A stretch of DNA of 14,790 bases, from assembly GCA_021784375.1 (NCBI GenBank), contig JAJXSV010000028.1, forward strand, positions 1-14,790, written 5' to 3'. The DNA comes from Actinomycetes bacterium (GTDB lineage: Bacteria; Actinomycetota; Actinomycetes; S36-B12; UBA5976). A program made the translations under genes and the position numbers. The notes under the pieces were generated by a model. That model was given only the letters and a program-made list of their open reading frames with translations. It was not told where the DNA came from and searched no databases. Each line of letters opens with the position of its first letter. Position 1 is the first letter of the stretch. This document shows positions 1-7,309 of this stretch, in pieces.

Positions 1-12
1 GATGCGACTCAT
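1..12 (-). CDS. Start of next gene after the SenX3-like kinase, probably response regulator (partial)
   Basis: Only four codons (Met-Ser-Arg-Ile) are visible before the window edge. The ATG overlaps the TGA of the kinase gene in an ATGA arrangement, so the two are translationally coupled. In actinobacteria the gene after a SenX3/PhoR kinase is normally the OmpR-type regulator RegX3/PhoP, and an N-terminus starting Met-Ser-Arg-Ile fits the first beta strand of a receiver domain. The overlap is seen directly; the identity is inferred from context. Confidence 0.5.
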
Positions 13-1100
13 GGGACCTCTTTCCACTCCGCTGCGGATGATTCACGAGTGTGACCACGAGCGGGGAAACGCATGGTGAACAAGGACCCCCTGCCCACTT
101 CCGATTGCACGCTGACGCTGCCGCCGTGGGCCAGGCAGATGTGCTGCACGATGGCCAGGCCCAGGCCGGTTCCACCGGTGTGCCGGCTGCGTTCGGCGTC
201 CACCCGATGGAAGCGTTCGAAGATGCGCTCGAGCTGGCCCTCAGGGATTCCGACGCCCTGATCGGCGACGGCGATCTCCACGAAGCCCTCCCTGGTGCTC
301 GCCGAGACATCGACCCGGGAACCCGCCGGCGAGTACATGATGGCGTTCGTGAGCAGGTTGCGAAGGGCGGTCACCACCTGCTCGGGGTTGGCGATGAAGT
401 GGATCTCGGGAACGTCCTGCACGATGGTGATCGCGTGCTCGGACGCGGGTCGGCTCACCGAGTCGATGGCCTCGTCGACGAGGTTGCCCACGAGCACGCT
501 CCGGGCGTGATCGAGCGCATCCGACGCCTGCAGCCGCGAGAGATCGGTGAGGTCGCTCACCAGGGCGCTCAACTGGTTGGCCTCGGACTCCATGCGCGTC
601 GCCAGGTCGCTGAGCGCCCGCGCATCACCGACCGCACCCTGCATCTCCCCCGCCAAGGCGGAGATGGCGTCCACCGGCGCCTTGAGTTCGTCGGACACGT
701 TGGCGATGAAGTCCCGGCGCATCTCATCGACCCGACCGGCCGCGCTGATGTCATCCACGAAGAGGACGACCGCGCCGTCGTCGAGGCAGGCCGAGCGCAC
801 CCGCACGCGCCTGGGCGGTGCACCGAACTCGATGCCGCCGACCATGAGCTCCCGACTGCGGGCTTGGCGGTCGGACTGTGTCTCCGCCGCCAGGTGGCCC
901 AGATCAGCAGACGCCAACTCGCCTGCGCGCATGATGCCGAAGGCCTCGATGCCGGGTGACGCGGCCAAGGGGTGGGAGTGGCTGTCGATCACGAGCCACT
1001 CGCCGGGGAGCGAGGTCAGGAGCGACCTCGACTGGTCTCGGACGGCCGTCTCGTCATGCCGCACGGCTGCCGCACGCCGGAAGACGGTGCGCAGGCCCAT
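9..1100 (-). CDS. senX3: SenX3/PhoR-like histidine kinase with Asp replacing the phospho-accepting His
   Basis: A 363-residue sensor kinase of the SenX3 (phosphate-sensing) type. Residues about 25-120 look like a degenerate PAS region, 125-190 a DHp domain and 225-350 an HATPase_c domain with N-box (LRNLLTNAIMYSP), G1 (DQGVGIP), F-box (FERFHRVD) and G2 (TGGTGLGLAIV). The H-box reads ANVSDELKAPV where the family has ANVSHELKTPV, so residue 137 is Asp, not His. No transmembrane segment precedes the PAS region, although mycobacterial SenX3 has two. An in-frame TAG lies three codons upstream of the ATG, so there is no missed N-terminus. The start at 1100 has no Shine-Dalgarno but has TAGGCT 6 nt upstream, which suggests a leaderless transcript. 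It is divergent from mshA and overlaps the next gene on the left. Family assignment is firm; classical autokinase activity is doubtful. Confidence 0.88.
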   Translation of the reverse strand: MGLRTVFRRAAAVRHDETAVRDQSRSLLTSLPGEWLVIDSHSHPLAASPGIEAFGIMRAGELASADLGHLAAETQSDRQARSRELMVGGIEFGAPPRRVRVRSACLDDGAVVLFVDDISAAGRVDEMRRDFIANVSDELKAPVDAISALAGEMQGAVGDARALSDLATRMESEANQLSALVSDLTDLSRLQASDALDHARSVLVGNLVDEAIDSVSRPASEHAITIVQDVPEIHFIANPEQVVTALRNLLTNAIMYSPAGSRVDVSASTREGFVEIAVADQGVGIPEGQLERIFERFHRVDAERSRHTGGTGLGLAIVQHICLAHGGSVSVQSEVGRGSLFTMRFPARGHTRESSAAEWKEVP

Positions 1101-1106
1101 GGCCGC

Positions 1107-1112
1107 AGCCTA
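1107..1112 (-). promoter_or_regulatory. -10 element of leaderless promoter for the SenX3-like kinase
   Basis: On the minus strand TAGGCT (form TAnnnT) ends 6 nt before the kinase ATG, so transcription would begin at or next to the start codon. No clear -35 is seen. The same spacing recurs at several other genes here. Confidence 0.5.
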
Positions 1113-1278
1113 GGCAATGTGCGCTGCCCGCGGGCCGCGCCTGCCCGCCGCACGACGGTCGTCGCGGTGCGGCCCTGACGGCCCCGCGGCTGCTCGGGAA
1201 GCGAGGGGGCGGGCCGCGCGTTACCTCCTCGGTTCGCCATTTCCGTCATGAGGCGCGACGATGGGCACCGGATTGCGC

Positions 1279-1284
1279 AGGAGG
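1279..1284 (+). promoter_or_regulatory. Shine-Dalgarno site that favours a TTG start for mshA
   Basis: A perfect AGGAGG is followed by 5 nt and then TTG at 1290. The in-frame ATG at 1248 has neither a Shine-Dalgarno nor the TAnnnT leaderless hexamer seen at other genes. This makes 1290 the better start. Confidence 0.55.
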
Positions 1285-1289
1285 GCACC

Positions 1290-2576
1290 TTGTTCGTCGA
1301 CGTGAACGCCAGACCACGGCGCATCGCGGTGATCAGCGTGCACACTTCCCCGTTGGACCAGCCGGGAACGGGAGACGCAGGCGGCCTGAACGTGTACGTA
1401 CTCGAGACCGCCAAGCGCCTGGCCCGCAGGGGCGTCGAGGTGGACATCTTCACCCGGGCGACACGCTCTGACCTACCGACCTCCGTGCCCATCGCACCCG
1501 GCGTCACGGTCCGCCACATCGAGGCCGGGCCGTTCGGCGAGTTGCGCAAGGAGGACCTCCCCGCGCAGATGTGTGCGATGACCAGCGGGATGCTCCACTC
1601 CGTGGCGAAGGACGGCCGGGGATACGACCTCGTGCACTCGCACTACTGGCTCTCCGGTCACGTGGGCTGGCTCGCCAGCGAGCGCTGGGGCGTTCCGCTC
1701 GTGCACACCATGCACACCCTGGCCAAGGTGAAGAACGAGGCCTTGGCGGAGGGCGATGTGCCCGAGCCCCGCGTGCGCATCATCGGCGAGGAGCAGGTGG
1801 TCTCCGCCGCCTCGGCCCTGGTGGCCAACACGGTCCAGGAGGCGGTTGACCTGGAGAGCTTCTACGCAGCCCCCGGCGAACGCGTGGTGGTGGCGCACCC
1901 GGGAGTCGACCTCGACACCTTCCACCCCGCTGACGGCCGCCGCGCTGCCCGTCGCCGGCTGGGCATCCGCGAAGAGGCCCAGATGCTGCTGTTCGTCGGA
2001 CGCATTCAGCCCCTGAAGGCACCGGACGTCCTCATCAACGCCGCCGCTGAGCTGTTGGCCCTCGACCCCTCGATGCGTGAACGACTGCACGTCGTCATCT
2101 GCGGTGGCCCCAGCGGCAATGGCCTCGAGCACCCGGAGTCGATGGAACTGCTGGCAACCGCCCGGGGTGTCGACGTCGACTTCGTCCCGCCGCAGTCGCG
2201 CGAATCGCTGGCCGACTACTACCGCGCTGCTGATCTCGTCGTGGTGCCCTCGTACTCCGAATCCTTCGGCTTGGTGGCCATCGAGGCCCAGGCCTGTGGG
2301 ACCCCAGTGATCGCTGCGGCGGTCGGCGGTCTCCGCACCGCGGTCTCGCATGATGTCTCCGGCATCCTCGTCGAGGGCCACGACCCCCGGGTGTGGGCGG
2401 CGCGCATGCACGAGTTCCTGCGCTGCCCGATCTGCCCGCGCCGCCTCTCCGCGGGTGCCGTGCGCCACGCCGCCCAGTTCACCTGGGACCACACGGTCGA
2501 CTCGCTGCTCGACGCCTACCGCATCGCCCGCGGTTACGCGCTCGCCGAACAGCGGGCCCGGGCCGGCAATGACTGA
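1290..2576 (+). CDS. mshA: D-inositol-3-phosphate glycosyltransferase MshA (mycothiol synthesis)
   Basis: MshA is a GT4-family, GT-B fold enzyme. It moves GlcNAc from UDP-GlcNAc to 1D-myo-inositol 3-phosphate, the first step of mycothiol synthesis in the cytoplasm. With the TTG start it has 428 residues. Family signatures in order: RRIAVISVHTSP and QPGTGDAGGLNVYVLE near the N-terminus, YDLVHSHYWLSG, PLVHTMHTLAKVKNEALA, VVAHPGVDLDTFHP, FVGRIQPLKAPDVL, PPQSRESLADYYRAADLVV, and the nucleotide-sugar loop PSYSESFGLVAIEAQACGTP. A start at ATG 1248 would add 14 residues; GTG 1302 would remove four. The C-terminus holds a CPIC motif. It overlaps the YbjN-domain gene by 8 nt, so those two probably form one transcript. 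The resemblance to mycobacterial MshA (Rv0486) covers the whole chain. Confidence 0.93.
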   Translation: MFVDVNARPRRIAVISVHTSPLDQPGTGDAGGLNVYVLETAKRLARRGVEVDIFTRATRSDLPTSVPIAPGVTVRHIEAGPFGELRKEDLPAQMCAMTSGMLHSVAKDGRGYDLVHSHYWLSGHVGWLASERWGVPLVHTMHTLAKVKNEALAEGDVPEPRVRIIGEEQVVSAASALVANTVQEAVDLESFYAAPGERVVVAHPGVDLDTFHPADGRRAARRRLGIREEAQMLLFVGRIQPLKAPDVLINAAAELLALDPSMRERLHVVICGGPSGNGLEHPESMELLATARGVDVDFVPPQSRESLADYYRAADLVVVPSYSESFGLVAIEAQACGTPVIAAAVGGLRTAVSHDVSGILVEGHDPRVWAARMHEFLRCPICPRRLSAGAVRHAAQFTWDHTVDSLLDAYRIARGYALAEQRARAGND

Positions 2577-3057
2577 CATCCTGCAAATCGTTCGGGAGTG
2601 GGCCGGAGCGCTGGAGCTGGACACCGACGAGCTGGCCGAGGGCACGCTCATGGTCACGCTGCCCGGCAGCAAGCGCCTGCAGGTACCGGTGGCGCTGACG
2701 GTGACTCCGCAGGCCCTGGTCCTCGAGTCCTTCGTGGCCCGGGGAACCGACCAGGATCCCCGTCGCCTGCATGAATTCCTGTTGCGTCGCAACGCGAAGG
2801 CCTTCGGCGCCGCGTACTGCATCGATCAGGCCGGTGACGTCTACCTGGTGGGCCGCCTGCCCATCTCGGCCGTGACGATCGAGGCCATCGACCTCGTGAT
2901 GGCCTCGATCATGGGCATGGCCGACGGCGACTTCAACACCATCCTCGAACTGGGCTTCAGCGAGGCCATCGAACGTGAGTGGAAGTGGCGCCTGGCGCGC
3001 GGCGAGTCCACCGCCAACCTCGCGGCCTTCGAACACCTGCGACCCAGCGAGCACTGA
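2569..3057 (+). CDS. YbjN-domain protein downstream of mshA
   Basis: A 162-residue cytoplasmic protein whose ATG lies inside the end of mshA (8-nt overlap), so it is translationally coupled. It resembles the YbjN family, whose fold is like that of type III secretion chaperones and whose biochemical role is not established. Recognisable parts are a helical N-terminus ([14 protein letters not shown]), a beta-rich middle ([20 protein letters not shown]), an [20 protein letters not shown] helix and an [20 protein letters not shown] segment. There is no signal peptide or membrane segment. The mshA - YbjN - gpm order matches mycobacteria (Rv0487 follows mshA). Family is fairly sure; function is unknown. 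Confidence 0.8.
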   Translation: MTDILQIVREWAGALELDTDELAEGTLMVTLPGSKRLQVPVALTVTPQALVLESFVARGTDQDPRRLHEFLLRRNAKAFGAAYCIDQAGDVYLVGRLPISAVTIEAIDLVMASIMGMADGDFNTILELGFSEAIEREWKWRLARGESTANLAAFEHLRPSEH

Positions 3058-3159
3058 TCGAGCGGGCTCGGGCCAGGGGCGGACGCAACACGCTGGTCGA
3101 GCGTGCCGCCGACCGCTTCGGGCCGTTCGCCCCCGTGCCCGCGTCGGTCGGCCGTGCGG

Positions 3160-3165
3160 CAGAAT
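3160..3165 (+). promoter_or_regulatory. -10 element of probable leaderless promoter for gpmA
   Basis: CAGAAT (4 of 6 match to TATAAT, form nAnnnT) ends 7 nt before the gpmA ATG, and there is no Shine-Dalgarno. The 115-bp gap after the YbjN gene gives room for a separate promoter. No good -35 is seen. Confidence 0.4.
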
Positions 3166-3172
3166 TGCGGCC

Positions 3173-3925
3173 ATGGCCAACGAATACACGCTCATCCTGT
3201 TGCGGCATGGCGAGAGCACATGGAACGCACTCAATCTGTTCACGGGATGGGTCGATGTCGACCTGTCCGAGAAGGGCCAGGAGGAGGCCCTGCACGGCGG
3301 CACCCTGATGGCGGAGAAGGGCCTGCTCCCGGACGTCCTCCACACCTCCGTCCTGCGACGCGCCATCAAGACCGCGAACATCGCGCTTGATGCCTGTGAT
3401 CGGCACTGGATCCCCGTGAAGCGGGACTGGCGCCTCAACGAGCGCCACTACGGCGCCCTGCAGGGACGCAACAAGAAGCAGACGCTCGAGACGTACGGCG
3501 AGGAGCAGTTCATGCTCTGGCGCCGCTCCTACGACGTGCCGCCGCCGGCCATCGAGCCCGAGGACGAGTATGCGCAGACCCATGACCCGCGCTACGCCGG
3601 CCTCGGTGCCGACCTGCCCGCCACCGAGTGCCTCAAGGACGTCGTCGCCCGCATGCTTCCCTACTGGGAATCGGCCATCGTGCCGGATCTCAGGGCCGGT
3701 AGGACGGTGCTCGTCACTGCGCACGGCAACTCACTGCGCGCACTGGTGAAGCACCTCGACGGCATCAGCGACGAGGACATCGCGGCGCTCAACATCCCGA
3801 CCGCCATGCCGCTCGTGTACCGCCTGGACGAGGACCTGCGGCCGATCGTCCGTGGCGGCGAGTACCTGGACCCGGAGGCGGCGGCAGAGGCCGCGGCCGC
3901 CGTGGCGAACCAGGGCAAGAAGTAG
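3173..3925 (+). CDS. gpmA: 2,3-bisphosphoglycerate-dependent phosphoglycerate mutase
   Basis: This enzyme interconverts 3- and 2-phosphoglycerate in glycolysis and gluconeogenesis through a phosphohistidine intermediate. The 250 residues match the usual length (E. coli GpmA has 250). The catalytic residues are visible: Arg11-His12 in LLRHGEST (His12 is phosphorylated), Arg63 in VLRRAIKT, Glu90 in [12 protein letters not shown] and His184 in VTAHGNSLR. The sequence follows E. coli GpmA closely ([36 protein letters not shown] end). The start is the ATG giving [13 protein letters not shown], with no Shine-Dalgarno but a -10-like CAGAAT 7 nt upstream. In mycobacteria this gene is followed by senX3-regX3; here it is followed by a convergent methyltransferase gene and the kinase lies upstream of mshA. 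Confidence 0.97.
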   Translation: MANEYTLILLRHGESTWNALNLFTGWVDVDLSEKGQEEALHGGTLMAEKGLLPDVLHTSVLRRAIKTANIALDACDRHWIPVKRDWRLNERHYGALQGRNKKQTLETYGEEQFMLWRRSYDVPPPAIEPEDEYAQTHDPRYAGLGADLPATECLKDVVARMLPYWESAIVPDLRAGRTVLVTAHGNSLRALVKHLDGISDEDIAALNIPTAMPLVYRLDEDLRPIVRGGEYLDPEAAAEAAAAVANQGKK

Positions 3926-3951
3926 CAGGTCCACGCCGGGTCTGCCGGCCA

Positions 3952-4002
3952 TCGAACCCCCCACTTCCGTCAGGGCCCAGCCCCGCGGATCGGGGGGTTC
4001 GA
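3952..4002. terminator. Inverted repeat between convergent genes, possible bidirectional terminator
   Basis: A perfect 11-bp inverted repeat (TCGAACCCCCC at 3952-3962, GGGGGGTTCGA at 3992-4002) encloses a 29-nt GC-rich loop. It lies in the 123-bp gap between the stops of gpmA (plus) and the methyltransferase gene (minus), where a two-way terminator is expected. No T-tract follows on either strand, so the type would be non-canonical. Confidence 0.45.
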
Positions 4003-4048
4003 CGCATCAAGCGGCCCGGGGGCCCGCCCGGCGTGGTCGAAGCCACGA

Positions 4049-4846
4049 TCAGACCGACGGGGCGACCAGGCTCCAGGGCACGGTGACCTCACCGAGGCTC
4101 CAACGCTTGCGGTCGCCGATCACCGGTGTGCCCTGCTCGAGGAGCGCCTCCACGGCGGCGATCCAACGCTGCCGCGCGCCGAAGGTGCCCAGTGGCGCCG
4201 CGACCATCCAGGCCCGGTCGAAGGCCTGCAGGAACGCGTGGATCGGCTCCCCCGGCACATTCCGGTGGATGAGCGCCTTGGGTAGGCGCTCGGCGAGGTC
4301 CGAGGGCCTCCCCAGCGACGCCAACTGCGTCGAGAGGGTCAGCGACGCGGGCACCGCAACCGGCTCTGTGGTCTTGCGGATGGCGATCCAGGCCGCTCGT
4401 CGACCGATCTCGTCGCAGGTGCCGTCGATGATGAGCCCGCCGGCGGCGACGTGCGTGTACATCTCCTGCCACGATCGCTGCACGCTCGACTCGTCGTACT
4501 GGCGTAGGACGTTGAAGGCGCGGACGACATCGGCGTGCATACCGGCCAACTCGAATCCACCCCGCCGGAAGCGCAGGTGGGGCTTCTCGAACTGCATCGC
4601 CTGCTGCACCCGCGCTGGGTCGATCTCCAGACCCACGACCTCGATGTCGTGGCGTACGTGCTGGTGCAGACGATCGGCGAGTTCGCGGGTCGTCACCGGG
4701 TAGGCGCCATAGCCGAGGTCGACGACGGTGGCCCTGGGTAGCGCGGTGAGGCGCCCGCATTCGACGTGGATGAGCCAGCGGTCGCAGCGGCGCAGGCGGT
4801 TGGGCGCCGTGGTGCCACGCGTGACGCTGCCCACGGGTCCTGTCAT
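4049..4846 (-). CDS. Class I SAM-dependent methyltransferase, substrate unknown
   Basis: A 265-residue cytoplasmic protein with the Rossmann-type SAM fold. Motif I is VVDLGYGAYPVTT (41-53), the acidic residue after strand 2 is Glu74 in VGLEIDP, and FNVLRQYDE (111-119) fits the motif IV region. A long C-terminal half (RSWQEMYTHVAAGGLIIDGTC, then EPIHAFLQAFDRAW and a WSLGEVTVPW end) is not recognised as a substrate domain. The ATG overlaps the TGA of the DUF2516 gene (ATGA), so it is co-translated with that gene. Its stop faces gpmA. The fold is well supported; the methyl acceptor cannot be inferred. Confidence 0.75.
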   Translation of the reverse strand: MTGPVGSVTRGTTAPNRLRRCDRWLIHVECGRLTALPRATVVDLGYGAYPVTTRELADRLHQHVRHDIEVVGLEIDPARVQQAMQFEKPHLRFRRGGFELAGMHADVVRAFNVLRQYDESSVQRSWQEMYTHVAAGGLIIDGTCDEIGRRAAWIAIRKTTEPVAVPASLTLSTQLASLGRPSDLAERLPKALIHRNVPGEPIHAFLQAFDRAWMVAAPLGTFGARQRWIAAVEALLEQGTPVIGDRKRWSLGEVTVPWSLVAPSV

Positions 4847-5109
4847 CGTCGGGGCTCGACTGCGGCGAGCTGGTGGCGGATCTCCACCATGTACACCGAG
4901 ATGGCGACGATGGCCATGATCTCGAACATGATGCTGCGGAAGGCTAAGAGCACGAGGATCGACAGCACCAAACCGCCCAGCCAGGCCCCGCGGGGGCCGC
5001 GACCCACGGCATCGAAGGCCTGCGGGCTGTGACGCAGGGCATCGACGAACGCCATCAGGCCAGCAGCGACGAACGCCAACTCGACGAGCCCGATCAACAT
5101 GCTGGTCAT
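4843..5109 (-). CDS. DUF2516 family small membrane protein
   Basis: An 88-residue membrane protein with an N-terminal hydrophobic stretch (IGLVELAFVAAGLMAFVDAL), a polar loop with HSPQAF and GPRGAWLGG, and a second hydrophobic stretch (LVLSILVLLAFRSIMFEIMAIVAISVYMV). The polar loop between the membrane segments is typical of the actinobacterial DUF2516 family, which has no known function. I chose the ATG at 5109 because GGAGG lies 5 nt upstream; a longer reading from 5163 adds only an unlikely polar extension. It is 28 nt after the asparaginase gene and overlaps the methyltransferase gene (ATGA), so the three may form one transcript. Confidence 0.75.
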   Translation of the reverse strand: MTSMLIGLVELAFVAAGLMAFVDALRHSPQAFDAVGRGPRGAWLGGLVLSILVLLAFRSIMFEIMAIVAISVYMVEIRHQLAAVEPRR

Positions 5110-5137
5110 CCGGACCTCCGCGCAGAGCGTACCGACG

Positions 5138-6100
5138 CTAGGTGAGCGCGGCCCATGCGGCATCGCTCAGCCGGGTCCGGCCCATCGAGCGACCACCACC
5201 AAGCACGGGAGCCACGGGCAGTTGTGCCACGGCATCGTCCGCCAGACCCCAAGCGTGCAGCACCGCTCGGATCAGCGGCTGGTAGCCGCGGTTGGCGCCG
5301 TCGGAGACCTTGATGGCACAGGCGCGACCGTCCGGCAGCGCCATGGCGATGACGCCCTCGGCGCCGATCTTGGCGATGAGCCCGGGCATCAACTGCATGG
5401 CGATGGTGTCATCGCGCCCCACGCCGGCGACCATCTCCGGATAGTGACGCATGGCGGCGGCAACGCGCCCCTCGGCGCTCTCCGCGGGCGCGACCGAGAT
5501 GGTCCGGAAGACACGTGCCAGCCCGGCGAGCGAGATGGCGAACAGCGGAGCGCCGCACCCGTCCACCGTCACCCCGGACACGGACTCGCCGCTCAGCGAC
5601 TCCACGGCCTCGCGGGCCGCCTGCTGCATCGGGTGCTCGACGTCGAGGTAGGTGCCCACATCCCAACCCTGCAGTGTGCTGGTCGCGATGAACCCGGCGT
5701 GCTTGCCGGAGCAGTTGAAGTGGATGCGGTCCGGGCGGCCACCCTCGCGGACGTAGGCGTCCCGCTCATTCGTCCCCAGTGGCAGGCCCTCCGGGCAACG
5801 CAGGGCGTCCGCGGTGTGACCGTGCAGCGCGAGGATCTCCTCGACACCGGCCACATGCCACTCCCCACCGCTGTGCGATGCGGCCGCAAGTGCGAGCAGG
5901 CGTGATTCGAGGTCCAGACCATGGCGCACCATGGCGGTGGCCTGCGCCGGCTTCAGGCTCGACCGCGGGTACATGGGAGCGGCGGCATCCCCCAGGGCGA
6001 GCAGCTGGTGGCCCTCCTCGTCCAGGAGGACGAGCGTGCCGCGGTGCTGCGATTCGACGATGTCAGCGCGGACGACCTCGACGAGCAGTTCATCATGCAT
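5138..6100 (-). CDS. AnsA-type L-asparaginase (asparaginase II family)
   Basis: A 320-residue member of the family typified by Rhizobium etli AnsA (Pfam Asparaginase_II). That family hydrolyses L-asparagine to aspartate and ammonia with a serine/lysine centre and is unrelated to E. coli AnsA/AnsB. The signatures are present: RSSLKPAQ (46-53, catalytic Ser and Lys), ASHSGG (74-79), FNCSGKHAGF (128-137, Cys130 and Lys133) and VDGCGAPLF (179-187, Cys182). The two cysteines match the metal-binding Cys pair in the R. etli enzyme in spacing. No signal peptide is seen, so it is cytoplasmic. The ATG at 6100 has no Shine-Dalgarno, but TAGATT lies 6 nt upstream, suggesting its own leaderless promoter downstream of ygfZ. 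Confidence 0.88.
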   Translation of the reverse strand: MHDELLVEVVRADIVESQHRGTLVLLDEEGHQLLALGDAAAPMYPRSSLKPAQATAMVRHGLDLESRLLALAAASHSGGEWHVAGVEEILALHGHTADALRCPEGLPLGTNERDAYVREGGRPDRIHFNCSGKHAGFIATSTLQGWDVGTYLDVEHPMQQAAREAVESLSGESVSGVTVDGCGAPLFAISLAGLARVFRTISVAPAESAEGRVAAAMRHYPEMVAGVGRDDTIAMQLMPGLIAKIGAEGVIAMALPDGRACAIKVSDGANRGYQPLIRAVLHAWGLADDAVAQLPVAPVLGGGRSMGRTRLSDAAWAALT

Positions 6101-6106
6101 GGCGGG

Positions 6107-6112
6107 AATCTA
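6107..6112 (-). promoter_or_regulatory. -10 element of leaderless promoter for the asparaginase gene
   Basis: TAGATT on the minus strand (4 of 6 match to TATAAT) ends 6 nt before the ATG. There is no Shine-Dalgarno. It lies in the 51-bp gap after ygfZ. Confidence 0.5.
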
Positions 6113-6151
6113 TGCCCTGCCGCGCTCGCGGGCGCGAAGGCGCGGGCGCCG

Positions 6152-7222
6152 TCAGCCTCCGTGCCCCATCATGCGCATGCGCACCTTGCCGACCGAGCCC
6201 TGCGCCCGACCCCTGGTGTCCTGGTTCACGATCACCTGCTGGGAGGCACGCACCCCATCGACCTCGAGGGTCGCTGCCGGGTCGAGCCCGCGCTTCACTA
6301 CGGCACTCGCGATCGGTCCCAGTTCATGGTGCTGGACCGACATCCCGATGAAGCCGACCTGCTCCCCGTCGATCTGCACCGGAGCGGCATGCGGGGGCAG
6401 TGCATCACGCGAGCCGTCGAGGCGCAGGAGGACCAGTCGCCGGGGTGGCTTGCCGGCATTGTGCACCTTGGCGACCGTCTCCTGACCCCGGTAGCAGCCC
6501 TTCTTCATGTGCACGGCGGTGCCCAGCCAGCCCACTTCGTGGGGGATGGTGCGGTCATCCGTCTCCACCCCGAGGCGAGGGACGCCGGCCGCGATGCGCA
6601 GGGCGTTCCACGCCCAACTGCCTGCCAGCCCAGCCTGGCCTTCGAGGTAGGCAGGCAGGTCCGCCCGGGGGACGAACACCTCACGACCGCAGAACGACTC
6701 CTCCTGGCGCGCGAGGTAGTTCGAGACATCAGCGCCCACATCGGGCAGGGCCAGGCCGGCGTATACGGCGGGCGTGAGCACTGACGGAAGCGACGGGTGC
6801 GCCTCGCGGACCGGCTCCCAGACCGTGCCCCAGTCCGCGGTGACCTCGCGTACCTCGACGCGCAGCATGAATCGCATGCGCTCGAGGAAGGCGACGACAG
6901 CGGCGGCATTGCCCGGTTCCACGCCCATGAGCACCCGGTCCTCGAGGACCGCGAGGTGCAGTTCGGCTTCGACCCGGCCGTGGGGGTCGAGGAGCAGGTC
7001 GTAGGCGGAGTCACCGGGCTGCAGCGGGAGCAGCAGTTGGGAGGTGAGCGAATCCAGCCAGCTGAGTCGGTCGGCGCCCGTCACCTCCACCAGGCCGCGG
7101 TGGGACAGGTCCACAGCACCGACGCCGGCAGCCAGCATGCGCTGCTCACCGAACGGGTCGCCGTAGTGCCAGGCCACGCCCGCGTCCACGTCATCGGCTT
7201 GCAGCATCGGTACAGCAGTCAT
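6152..7222 (-). CDS. ygfZ: YgfZ/GcvT-like folate-binding protein (Fe-S enzyme maintenance)
   Basis: A 356-residue protein of the YgfZ family, related in fold to the glycine-cleavage T protein. YgfZ proteins bind tetrahydrofolate and help keep certain Fe-S enzymes active, such as the radical-SAM enzyme MiaB in E. coli. The hallmark motif KGCYRGQETV (241-250, Cys243) is intact. The N-terminal GcvT-like part is visible in VDLSHRGLVEVTGADRLSWL and LLLDPHGRVEAELHL, and the ALRIAAGVPRLG and IPHEVGWL segments precede the motif. The start at 7222 follows AGGAGG at 8 nt; a GTG at 7231 would overlap that site and is less likely. It lies 87 nt after the Fur-family gene on the same strand. Confidence 0.88.
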   Translation of the reverse strand: MTAVPMLQADDVDAGVAWHYGDPFGEQRMLAAGVGAVDLSHRGLVEVTGADRLSWLDSLTSQLLLPLQPGDSAYDLLLDPHGRVEAELHLAVLEDRVLMGVEPGNAAAVVAFLERMRFMLRVEVREVTADWGTVWEPVREAHPSLPSVLTPAVYAGLALPDVGADVSNYLARQEESFCGREVFVPRADLPAYLEGQAGLAGSWAWNALRIAAGVPRLGVETDDRTIPHEVGWLGTAVHMKKGCYRGQETVAKVHNAGKPPRRLVLLRLDGSRDALPPHAAPVQIDGEQVGFIGMSVQHHELGPIASAVVKRGLDPAATLEVDGVRASQQVIVNQDTRGRAQGSVGKVRMRMMGHGG

Positions 7223-7225
7223 GGG

Positions 7226-7290
7226 CGGCACCTCCTCGTCGGCAGCAACGCCAGGTCATCGCCACAACTTCCCGGGGAACCGAGGTGCCG
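7226..7290 (-). promoter_or_regulatory. Inverted repeat that could hide the ygfZ Shine-Dalgarno
   Basis: In the mRNA, CGGCACCTC (7290-7282) is perfectly complementary to GAGGTGCCG (7234-7226), 47 nt further on. The second arm covers most of the AGGAGG (7236-7231) that serves ygfZ. Pairing would block ribosome access. The arms are seen directly; a regulatory role is inference. Confidence 0.35.
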
Positions 7291-7309
7291 AAAGCGGACG
7301 AGGCGACGT

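Noticed and set aside
51..959. 302-codon open frame on the plus strand
   Set aside because: It is antisense to the SenX3-like kinase. The kinase frame has clear domain motifs; this frame has none and is an effect of high GC content.
1473..2822. 449-codon open frame on the minus strand across mshA and the YbjN gene
   Set aside because: Composition is His/Arg/Gly-rich without family motifs, and mshA on the other strand is conserved over its full length.
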